The notes under the pieces: generated by a model
What the model was told of the DNA's origin: nothing
The model's database searches: none
What the model saw: the letters and a program-made list of their open reading frames with translations, nothing else
In this document: positions 1 to 5,431 of the stretch, piece after piece
Layout of the letters: the number at the start of each line of letters is the position of its first letter
How positions within the stretch are numbered: position 1 is the first letter of the stretch
Source: Bacillota bacterium
Lineage (GTDB): Bacteria; Bacillota; Clostridia; Lachnospirales; Cellulosilyticaceae
NCBI GenBank assembly: GCA_023393125.1
Contig: JAEWMQ010000103.1
Coordinates: 1-9,387 of the forward strand
Length of the DNA stretch: 9,387 nucleotides
Direction: 5' to 3'
Translations under genes and position numbers: made by a program

Positions 1-300
1 CTCTTATGGCAATAGAAGAGGCCTACTAAGGACAGATATGAAAGTTTAACCCATGAGTGAGGAGCTCCTTAAAGTCTTGGCCGGGCTGCCCTAAGCTAGG
101 AAGCCAAGGCCTTAAGACTCTGGTTTATAACTTTGTTTGGTATTGCAGATTGTAAAAACGTACGAGCAACTTATAAGTGGCGCATCTACTGCCAGCGCAC
201 AAGCGAACCTGCCCTTAGATCCAGAGCTACCTATAACAATAGGCTGAGAGTTGGTCGACCCGGTTGGCGCGTCAAGTTGAAGCTGCGTAAGATTATGCCG
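1..300 (+). ncRNA. Large structured non-coding RNA, candidate raiA-motif RNA (class uncertain)
   Basis: The sequence shows dense self-complementarity. A long hairpin spans 74-118: GTCTT 74-78 with AAGAC 114-118, GGCC 79-82 with GGCC 108-111 across a 2-nt bulge, GGCT 84-87 with AGCC 102-105, and CCTA 90-93 with TAGG 97-100 closing a 3-nt loop. CTCTGG 118-123 pairs with CCAGAG 221-226. CCTAT 230-234 pairs with ATAGG 239-243 around an AACA loop. TACG 161-164 plus CAACTT 167-172 pair with AAGTTG 274-279 plus CGTA 286-289. CTCTT 1-5 pairs with AAGAG 16-20. GC content is locally high (24 of 40 bases at 81-120, 5 of 40 at 361-400). The 86-codon frame over it (133-393) has no convincing ribosome site. 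In Clostridia the raiA RNA lies near raiA and comFC; I infer the class only from that neighbourhood knowledge, the proximity of recD2 and the size. The true 5' end may lie before base 1, and no clear terminator follows. Confidence 0.62.
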
Positions 301-424
301 AGGAAGTTACTTGTTTTGTCTTCACATCTATATATATGTCATGAGGTAGAGGATTCCCTAATAAAAATTAAAAAATTTTCTTGGTTGAAATGAATTTATA
401 AGTTACTTTGATAGTTTGCACTTT

Positions 425-453
425 TTTATATTGATCATAATATGTGATATACT
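425..453 (+). promoter_or_regulatory. Putative extended -10 promoter for recD2
   Basis: TATACT at 448-453 is preceded by TG at 445-446 with one base between, giving an extended -10 (TGnTATACT). A weak -35 match, TTTATA at 425-430, lies 17 bp upstream. Initiation near 460 would give a leader of about 28 nt carrying the AAGGA site. It sits in AT-rich DNA between the structured RNA and recD2, so recD2 need not depend on read-through from the RNA. Confidence is moderate because AT-rich DNA yields such matches by chance. Confidence 0.42.
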
Positions 454-473
454 AGACCTATATTGTTACATAC

Positions 474-478
474 AAGGA
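474..478 (+). promoter_or_regulatory. Ribosome binding site fixing the recD2 start
   Basis: AAGGA lies 9 nt before ATG 488. The open frame extends upstream to a TTG at 416, but that codon has no Shine-Dalgarno match and would fall before the predicted transcription start. The 24 extra codons are therefore excluded. Confidence 0.6.
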
Positions 479-487
479 CGGAATGAA

Positions 488-2626
488 ATGGAAAATTTAC
501 GTGGTGTAGTAGAGCGCATTACTTATGCTAATGAAGAAACGGGTTACAGTGTCATTAAAATCAGGTGTAAGGGCTATAATGAGCTTGTAGCGGTAGTAGG
601 GAGTATGGCTACTGTTAATGTGGGTGCCGTTATTACCATGAAGGGCTTTTGGGCGAGTAATCCTAAGTATGGGAGACAGTTTGAGGCGAAGGAATGGGAA
701 GAGACCTTGCCTGCTAGTATTTATGGTATAGAGAAGTATTTAGGGAGTGGGCTTATTAAAGGTATTGGACCTGTGTATGCTAAGAAGATTGTTAACTTAT
801 TTAAAGAGCAGACACTAGATATCATAGAAGAAGAACCGGATCGGATTATAGAGGTTCATGGGATAGGTAAGAAACGTGTAGAAATGATTAAGAAGGCTTG
901 GCAGGATCAAAAGGAGATTAAGAATATTATGATTTTCTTGCAATCCTATGGTGTATCCACTTCTTTTGGGAGTCGTATTTATAAGTGTTATGGTAACGAA
1001 AGCATTAATGTCGTTAAAGAAAATCCCTATCAGCTAGCCGATGATATTTATGGGATTGGCTTTAAAACAGCTGATGGGGTAGCAGCTAAGCTGGGGATAG
1101 AAAAAGATTCTTTTAAAAGGTGTCGTGCAGGGCTTTTTTATACCCTTAGTCAACTTTCAGAAGAAGGACACTGCTTTGCTAGAATGGAACAATTAGTTGC
1201 TAAATGTGTAGAGATACTAGAGGTAGAAGAGGCAAAGATTATTATGACTATCGACCATTTGATAAAAGAGAAGGAACTAGTCAAAGAAGAACCAGATGCC
1301 ATTTACTTGCCACCTTTCTATTTTAGTGAAAGAGGTGTAGCGAAGCGTTTAAAGGAAATAATGGCAGGCAATCCGCTTAAGCAAGTGAAAAAGAGCGAGG
1401 AGGTTATTACTTTTTTAGAAAAAACAGAGCAGATGACTTATGATGACATTCAGAGAGAAGCTATTCATCTTGCAAGTAAATCTAAGGTGATGATATTAAC
1501 AGGTGGTCCGGGAACAGGAAAGACAACTACAACTCATGGGATTATTAGTTTGTTTAAAGAGTCAGGTATGGAGGTACTTTTAACGGCGCCAACAGGTAGA
1601 GCGGCTAAAAGAATGAGTGAAGCTACTGGTATGGAAGCTAGGACCATCCATAGGCTATTAGAATGTAAGCCACCTGAAGGATATAAGAAAAATGAGGATA
1701 ATCCATTAGCAGGGGATGTCCTTATTATAGATGAAGCATCAATGATAGATATTGTACTGATGTACAATTTATTAAAAGCTATCCCCAATCATATGATTGT
1801 TGTTATTGTTGGAGACATTGATCAGCTTCCTTCTGTAGGGGCAGGAAATGTGCTTCAAGATATGATTGCTTCTGATATTATACCTACCATTAAGTTAGAA
1901 CGTATTTTTAGACAAGCTATGGGGAGTAAAATCATTATCAATGCCCATAGGATTAATAAAGGAGAAAATCCAGATTTAAGAGGTGGTAAGGACAGTAACT
2001 TCTTCTTTATAGAGCAAGAAGATCATCAAGGTGTTATTGATACCATTGTTAATCTTTGTACTCAAAGATTGCCTAAGTATTATAAAGTACATCCTATAAG
2101 AGACATTCAGATTCTAACACCTATGCAACGTTCTGAAACGGGCGCAGCTCACCTTAACACAGTATTGCAATCAGCCCTTAATAAAAATACACTTCATTTA
2201 AAACGAGGTGCTACTGAATATAGGCTTTATGATAAGGTGATGCAAATAAGAAACAACTATGATAAGGAAGTTTTTAATGGAGATGTAGGCTTTATATCAG
2301 CTGTTGATTTAGAAGAGAGAACACTTAAAGTCACCTTTGATGAGAGAGAAATAGAATATGAAGCATTAGAATTAGATGAGCTTGTACTTGCTTATGCTAC
2401 AACGATTCATAAGGCACAAGGAAGTGAATATCCTATTGTGGTTATGCCTCTTACTTTCAGTCATTATGTAATGCTCCAGCGTAATTTGATTTACACAGGT
2501 ATAACAAGAGCTAAAAAGGTAGTAGTGCTAGTGGGGAATCGTAATGCTATTTATGTAGCTGTGAAAAATAACGAGGTGAAAAATAGAAATACCAAATTAG
2601 CTGAGTGGCTACAAAGTAAATTTTAA
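488..2626 (+). CDS. recD2: RecD2-like ATP-dependent DNA helicase (SF1B, 5'-3')
   Basis: This 712-residue protein matches the RecD2/RecD-YrrC family in length and layout. An N-terminal OB-like region (MENLRGVVERITYANEETGY) is followed by helix-hairpin-helix elements with GIG turns near residues 92, 125 and 189. The helicase core has Walker A GGPGTGKT at 339-346, Walker B IIDEAS with Asp415, motif III GDIDQLPSVG from 442, ILTPM, the C-terminal motif ATTIHKAQGSEY from 637 and YTGITRAKK from 669. Family knowledge: RecD2 unwinds DNA 5'-3', without RecB or RecC, and contributes to replication-fork maintenance and repair in Firmicutes. ATG 488 is preferred because AAGGA lies 9 nt upstream and translation from it begins at the conserved N-terminus. 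The UPF0158 gene follows after 24 nt with no terminator, so the two are probably co-transcribed. All helicase motifs look intact. Confidence 0.96.
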   Translation: MENLRGVVERITYANEETGYSVIKIRCKGYNELVAVVGSMATVNVGAVITMKGFWASNPKYGRQFEAKEWEETLPASIYGIEKYLGSGLIKGIGPVYAKKIVNLFKEQTLDIIEEEPDRIIEVHGIGKKRVEMIKKAWQDQKEIKNIMIFLQSYGVSTSFGSRIYKCYGNESINVVKENPYQLADDIYGIGFKTADGVAAKLGIEKDSFKRCRAGLFYTLSQLSEEGHCFARMEQLVAKCVEILEVEEAKIIMTIDHLIKEKELVKEEPDAIYLPPFYFSERGVAKRLKEIMAGNPLKQVKKSEEVITFLEKTEQMTYDDIQREAIHLASKSKVMILTGGPGTGKTTTTHGIISLFKESGMEVLLTAPTGRAAKRMSEATGMEARTIHRLLECKPPEGYKKNEDNPLAGDVLIIDEASMIDIVLMYNLLKAIPNHMIVVIVGDIDQLPSVGAGNVLQDMIASDIIPTIKLERIFRQAMGSKIIINAHRINKGENPDLRGGKDSNFFFIEQEDHQGVIDTIVNLCTQRLPKYYKVHPIRDIQILTPMQRSETGAAHLNTVLQSALNKNTLHLKRGATEYRLYDKVMQIRNNYDKEVFNGDVGFISAVDLEERTLKVTFDEREIEYEALELDELVLAYATTIHKAQGSEYPIVVMPLTFSHYVMLQRNLIYTGITRAKKVVVLVGNRNAIYVAVKNNEVKNRNTKLAEWLQSKF

Positions 2627-2633
2627 TTAAAAT

Positions 2634-2641
2634 GAAAGGGG
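2634..2641 (+). promoter_or_regulatory. Ribosome binding site selecting a GTG start
   Basis: GAAAGGGG lies 9 nt before GTG 2651 and 18 nt before the internal ATG 2660. Spacing favours the GTG, adding three residues (Met-Ile-Asn) to the UPF0158 protein. Confidence 0.6.
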
Positions 2642-2650
2642 AAAATCAAA

Positions 2651-3118
2651 GTGATTAATATGAGTGATATCGTTGAACAAATGGAGTGTTTAAATGCTGA
2701 GGAAAGGTGCTTTTTTCACAATGATACACAGACATTTTATACTCCTGATATGAGTTTATTAAGCATAGCGGAAGAATACGAGGATGGAGATGACTTATCT
2801 AGATATCCTGAATGGCAAAGGGAAGGTATTTTAGATGCAGTAGCATTCCTAGAGCATGAGGAGGAATATATTGCTTTACCTAATCAATTTGACATTAATG
2901 AATATGAGATAATGGAGAAATTTTGTGAACAAATCAATAGCTCAGGGATTAGAAATGAACTACTTAGAGCCATTAGTGGTAGAGGTGCTTTTAGAAGATT
3001 TAAGGATGCTATTATAAACTACAATATTGAGAGGGATTGGTATGCTTTTAGAGAGGCAGCTTATATAAAAATAGCCATAGAATGGTGCGAAGAAAATAAC
3101 ATTAGCTATGAAATGTAA
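2651..3118 (+). CDS. UPF0158 family protein of unknown function
   Basis: The 155-residue acidic protein carries the signature of UPF0158: GRGAFRRFKD at residues 110-119, followed by RDWYAFREAAYIKIAIEWCEE at the C-terminus (128-148), including Trp130 and Trp145. It has no signal peptide or membrane segment and should be cytoplasmic. I chose GTG 2651 because GAAAGGGG at 2634-2641 lies 9 nt upstream; the in-frame ATG at 2660 would be 18 nt away. The gene follows recD2 by 24 nt and is probably on the same transcript, although family members occur in varied neighbourhoods and a functional link to recombination is not implied. No biochemical function is established for the family to my knowledge. 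I see no convincing terminator after it. Confidence 0.88.
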   Translation: MINMSDIVEQMECLNAEERCFFHNDTQTFYTPDMSLLSIAEEYEDGDDLSRYPEWQREGILDAVAFLEHEEEYIALPNQFDINEYEIMEKFCEQINSSGIRNELLRAISGRGAFRRFKDAIINYNIERDWYAFREAAYIKIAIEWCEENNISYEM

Positions 3119-3202
3119 TTATTGATAAATTTCTAATAAGAAGCAAAATAATTGTATAGGAAAGTAAATGGTTTCTCTCCGAAAATATGTCTATGATAAA
3201 GG

Positions 3203-3220
3203 TATAATCTAGTAAGGGGG
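3203..3220 (+). promoter_or_regulatory. TATAAT box directly upstream of the kinase Shine-Dalgarno
   Basis: A perfect TATAAT (3203-3208) is followed after 4 nt by TAAGGGGG (3213-3220) and ATG 3227. If it is a real -10, transcription would start near 3215, inside the ribosome site, giving a leader of about 12 nt. I find no good -35 at 16-18 bp. An alternative -10, TATGAT 3192-3197, also lacks a good -35. The same TATAAT-N4-TAAGGGGG arrangement recurs at 4281-4298. Confidence 0.4.
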
Positions 3221-3226
3221 AAGCCG

Positions 3227-4126
3227 ATGAACACATACGATGTTTATTTACATGGCATGATTTTAAAGACCAATAGTTTTTTACTTAAAGATAGGTATCC
3301 TGAGGCAGATACTTATGGGGAAATTAAGGAAAAGTATGAGCTACCTGGAGGTGAAACGGGGACTTGTGCTACTGTACTTAGTAGTTTAGGATGTAGCGTA
3401 AAAATGGATGGTAATTACATGGGGGCTAAGACTTATCCTTTAATAAAAGCTTTTTATAAGGATAAGAAGGTGGATATAAGTGCTTTGACTGTAGATGAAG
3501 GGTATGATGGTCTTGAGGATTATGTCATCATTGATCAAGTTACGAGGACACCTTTTGGGATGTTTCAAAGCTTTTTTGGTGATGCTATAGAAAGATGGAA
3601 TCAGCCAAAGAGGGAAGATATTAAAGCTGCTACTGTTGTGGGACTTGATCCTTTTTTTAAAATAGCGTCTGAGGAAGTGGCAGCGTATTGTATTGAAGAG
3701 GGGACAAAATATGTGACTATAGATTGCCCTTATGATAGTTTTTTACATCAGAATGCCAATATTACTGTTTTATCAGGTGAGTTCTTTAGCTATACTTATC
3801 CGGATGAGGATAGGGATGAATTGTTTGAACGTTATGTGGAAAATAGCGAAGGTTTAGTTATTTTCACAAGGGGTTCAAAGCCATTATGGTATGGTAGAAA
3901 GACAACGGGGAAATTTATCCTTGAGCCTTATCAAGTAGAGGTTAAAAGTACTTTGGGAGCAGGAGATACTTTTAAAGCTGCTTGTATCTATGCCTTATTA
4001 AAGGAAATGTCAGATTTAGAAACGGTCAAATTTGCTAGTGCTACAGCAGCAGTGGCATGCACTAGATTTCCACTACCTCTTAATCCACCGCAATTAGAGG
4101 AAGTTATAGCATTAACGAATAGCTAA
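3227..4126 (+). CDS. PfkB-family carbohydrate kinase, substrate unknown
   Basis: The 299-residue protein belongs to the ribokinase/PfkB superfamily, which phosphorylates sugars or nucleosides with ATP. The C-terminal signature STLGAGDTFKAACIYAL (from about residue 241) contains the anion-hole GAGD with predicted catalytic base Asp247. The N-terminal signature is recognisable as GGETGTCATVLSSLGC, but the Asn usual after the Gly-Gly (GGxxxN) is replaced, and the usual early substrate-binding Gly-x-x-x-x-Asp is not evident in YDVYLHGMILKTNSFLLKDR. The substrate therefore cannot be assigned and may be atypical. There is no signal peptide. The start is ATG 3227 with AAGGGGG 6 nt upstream. The gene stands alone: a 108-nt spacer precedes it and an intrinsic terminator follows directly, with no transporter or sugar-specific enzyme beside it in this window. 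Confidence 0.88.
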   Translation: MNTYDVYLHGMILKTNSFLLKDRYPEADTYGEIKEKYELPGGETGTCATVLSSLGCSVKMDGNYMGAKTYPLIKAFYKDKKVDISALTVDEGYDGLEDYVIIDQVTRTPFGMFQSFFGDAIERWNQPKREDIKAATVVGLDPFFKIASEEVAAYCIEEGTKYVTIDCPYDSFLHQNANITVLSGEFFSYTYPDEDRDELFERYVENSEGLVIFTRGSKPLWYGRKTTGKFILEPYQVEVKSTLGAGDTFKAACIYALLKEMSDLETVKFASATAAVACTRFPLPLNPPQLEEVIALTNS

Positions 4127-4135
4127 TATAAAGTA

Positions 4136-4180
4136 GAAAACCATTTTTTCCATTGGAGTAAGGGTGGTTTTCTTTTTTTT
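4136..4180 (+). terminator. Intrinsic terminator after the PfkB kinase
   Basis: GAAAACCA (4136-4143) pairs perfectly with TGGTTTTC (4165-4172), and T4144-T4146 can extend the stem by wobble to GGG 4162-4164. Eight T residues follow (4173-4180). It begins 10 nt after the kinase stop codon and isolates the kinase from the membrane-protein pair. Confidence 0.88.
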
Positions 4181-4254
4181 GATTTGTAACAGTAAAAATA
4201 GAACAAAATTTATATAACTAACATACCTATTACCAGAGTTATTAATTGATTATT

Positions 4255-4298
4255 TTGAAAAAATACACTATTATATAAAATATAATTCGTTAAGGGGG
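4255..4298 (+). promoter_or_regulatory. Putative promoter region and ribosome site of the membrane zinc-ribbon pair
   Basis: TTGAAA at 4255-4260 is a fair -35, but the best -10, TATAAT 4281-4286, lies 20 bp away, longer than the usual 17. TATAAA at 4274-4279 is only 13 bp away. TATAAT is followed after 4 nt by TAAGGGGG (4291-4298), the same arrangement as before the kinase. The rest of 4181-4254 is AT-rich and shows nothing I can name. Confidence 0.38.
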
Positions 4299-4304
4299 AG
4301 TTTT

Positions 4305-4694
4305 ATGTTTAAGGTAATTGGGGGTGTGGTCTGGGTATTAGGAACTCTAGGAAATTTGATAGTTATAGTGGATAGTTATGATGGTGAAGGTAGTATATCT
4401 TTACTAGGAGTAGCTATAAGTTTTGTGGGTGTTTTCTTATATGGACTTTTATTTTGGGCTATAGGTGTTATTTTTGATGAACTAAATAAAATGAGAAACT
4501 TAATGTTTGATTTAATGTATGATATGAAGAAAGAAATAATAGATTCTTTAACAAAAGGAAGTGATAAAACTCAATCTCAATCGGGACGAGCTCATATGGT
4601 ACCTATAGATAATGGTGTTTGGGCGTGCCCTAGCTGTGGCACTATTAATACAAGTAATACCATTACTTGTAAGGGGTGCGGACAATATAGATAA
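4305..4694 (+). CDS. Small membrane protein with C-terminal zinc ribbon (paralogue 1)
   Basis: I do not recognise a named family. The 129-residue protein has two hydrophobic segments (about 3-23 and 31-56) joined by a short acidic loop. A charged helical stretch follows (58-83, with DMKKEIIDSLTKGS), then a flexible linker and a C-terminal zinc-ribbon-like unit, Cys108-x2-Cys111 and Cys122-x2-Cys125 with 10 residues between the pairs. The likely topology is a membrane hairpin with the zinc ribbon in the cytoplasm; this is inference. ATG 4305 has AAGGGGG 6 nt upstream. The next gene encodes a clear paralogue with the same layout, and the pair is bounded by terminators at 4136-4180 and 5149-5192, so it forms its own transcription unit. 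The ribbon may bind protein or nucleic acid or be purely structural. Confidence 0.8.
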   Translation: MFKVIGGVVWVLGTLGNLIVIVDSYDGEGSISLLGVAISFVGVFLYGLLFWAIGVIFDELNKMRNLMFDLMYDMKKEIIDSLTKGSDKTQSQSGRAHMVPIDNGVWACPSCGTINTSNTITCKGCGQYR

Positions 4695-4766
4695 ATAGTA
4701 GATACAACAAGGGTGATTAAAGTTATACGTTCTATATTACTGAATTATATCTAATGGGGGGATTTT

Positions 4767-5135
4767 ATGTTTAAAGTAATAGGAGTTATTGTATGGATAT
4801 TGGGAGGAATAACTAATTTATATCTGCTAACAAATTACTTTGAAAATATATCTTTTCTTGTATTAGTTATTGGTTTAATAGTTGCTTTTTTAGCCGGACT
4901 TATTTTTTGGACTTTAGGGGTTATCTTTAAAGAAATGAGAAGTAATAGGCAACTAATATATGAGATGAAAAAGGAAATAACAATATCATTGGCAAAAGGA
5001 AGCAATAAACCTTATCTTCAATCTGATGATTTTCGTATGATACCTATAAATAGTAGTGTGTGGCTATGTCGTTGTTGTGGAGCTGTTAATACAAGTAGTA
5101 TTATTACTTGTAAAATTTGTGGGAAATATAAATAG
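4767..5135 (+). CDS. Small membrane protein with C-terminal zinc ribbon (paralogue 2)
   Basis: This 122-residue protein is a tandem paralogue of its upstream neighbour. Both begin MFKVIG and share FW-x2-GVIF at the end of the second hydrophobic segment, an amphipathic MKKEI-x3-L-x-KGS-x-K stretch, a PI motif before the ribbon, and the ribbon itself. Hydrophobic segments lie at about 3-23 and 28-53. The cysteines are Cys101-x2-Cys104 and Cys115-x2-Cys118, again 10 residues apart, plus an extra Cys103 inside the first knuckle (CRCC where the first copy has CPSC). The second copy lacks about seven residues between the membrane segments and the charged helix. ATG 4767 has a G-run (4756-4761) 5 nt upstream. 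The 72-nt spacer has no terminator, so co-transcription is likely. The function is unknown. Confidence 0.8.
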   Translation: MFKVIGVIVWILGGITNLYLLTNYFENISFLVLVIGLIVAFLAGLIFWTLGVIFKEMRSNRQLIYEMKKEITISLAKGSNKPYLQSDDFRMIPINSSVWLCRCCGAVNTSSIITCKICGKYK

Positions 5136-5148
5136 AAGTATTTTTGAG

Positions 5149-5192
5149 CTTATTCAGGAAGTCTACATTGTACCTCCTAAATAAGTTTTTTT
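5149..5192 (+). terminator. Intrinsic terminator after the membrane zinc-ribbon pair
   Basis: CTTATT (5149-5154) pairs with AATAAG (5180-5185). After one C/A mismatch the stem continues with AGGA (5156-5159) against TCCT (5175-5178). Seven T residues follow (5186-5192). It begins 14 nt after the stop codon of paralogue 2. Confidence 0.8.
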
Positions 5193-5247
5193 ATTCTAAA
5201 TTGTAAATTGTCTGCATGATTAATCTTTTTAGTAACCGATATATATT

Positions 5248-5324
5248 TATAACGAATTGCTTAACTCTGAGACCATCAAGTTACCTAAAGGAGCTCCACA
5301 TCGTACTAAGCAGTTGTCGTTATA
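5248..5324 (+). ncRNA. Structured intergenic element, possible small RNA or leader
   Basis: TATAACGA (5248-5255) pairs perfectly with TCGTTATA (5317-5324). After a small internal loop, TGCTTA (5258-5263) pairs perfectly with TAAGCA (5307-5312). These two helices close a 43-nt apical region (5264-5306) containing AAGGAGCTCC (5288-5297). No start codon suitably follows the AAGGAG, so it is not an evident ribosome site. A second hairpin follows immediately (5325-5357). The strand is set to + only because the flanking genes are +; the helices alone do not decide it. I see no T-box, and no riboswitch class that I recognise. It could be a small RNA, a 5' leader if transcription starts upstream, or a protein-binding site. 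I cannot identify a convincing promoter for it. Confidence 0.5.
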
Positions 5325-5362
5325 GAATAAATATAAGCTAACCATAGGCTTTTATTCATTTT
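5325..5362 (+). terminator. Terminator-like hairpin before the coiled-coil gene (weak)
   Basis: GAATAA (5325-5330) pairs with TTATTC (5352-5357), and after a bulge AAGC (5335-5338) pairs with GCTT (5348-5351). Only four T residues follow (5359-5362), after one A. It could end a small RNA from 5248, or act as an attenuator ahead of the coiled-coil gene, or be incidental. The TATAAT at 5368 lies just downstream, so a promoter there would fire after this hairpin. Confidence 0.4.
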
Positions 5363-5373
5363 AGGTTTATAAT
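5345..5373 (+). promoter_or_regulatory. Putative promoter of the acpS-alr cluster
   Basis: A perfect TATAAT at 5368-5373 has a weak -35 (TAGGCT, 5345-5350) at 17 bp spacing, matching three of six consensus positions. Initiation near 5380 would give a leader of about 52 nt before ATG 5432. It is the only good -10 between the preceding terminator and the cluster. Confidence 0.45.
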
Positions 5374-5411
5374 AGAAGTCATGAAACTAGCTAAAATTCT
5401 AAGGGTAATAG

Positions 5412-5419
5412 AAAGGAGG
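5412..5419 (+). promoter_or_regulatory. Ribosome binding site fixing the coiled-coil gene start
   Basis: AAAGGAGG is near consensus and lies 12 nt before ATG 5432, slightly long but usable. The in-frame upstream ATG at 5381 has no ribosome site and would start at the predicted transcription start. An out-of-frame ATG at 5421 is too close to the site and ends within nine codons. Confidence 0.62.
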
Positions 5420-5431
5420 AATGGCGCAAAG

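Noticed and set aside
361..380. AT-only inverted repeat as terminator of the left-edge RNA
   Set aside because: The AAAATT/AATTTT stem (364-369 with 374-379) has no G-C pair and is followed by only a weak T stretch, so it is unlikely to terminate transcription.
133..393. An 86-codon open frame inside the left-edge RNA region
   Set aside because: It runs across the predicted RNA helices, has no convincing ribosome site, and its Arg/Lys/Cys-rich product looks like translated structural RNA.
416..487. N-terminal extension of RecD2 from a TTG codon
   Set aside because: The segment contains the predicted promoter, has no ribosome site, and the family N-terminus begins at ATG 488.
1534..1788. Minus-strand open frame inside recD2
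   Set aside because: It is antisense to the conserved Walker region of an intact helicase gene and has no recognisable features.
5248..5324. T-box or known riboswitch controlling the acpS-alr cluster
   Set aside because: No T-box sequence (AGGGTGG-like) or other riboswitch core that I recognise is present, so only an unassigned structured element is reported.
5381..5431. Seventeen-residue upstream extension of the coiled-coil protein
   Set aside because: ATG 5381 has no ribosome site and falls at the predicted transcription start, while AAAGGAGG supports ATG 5432.
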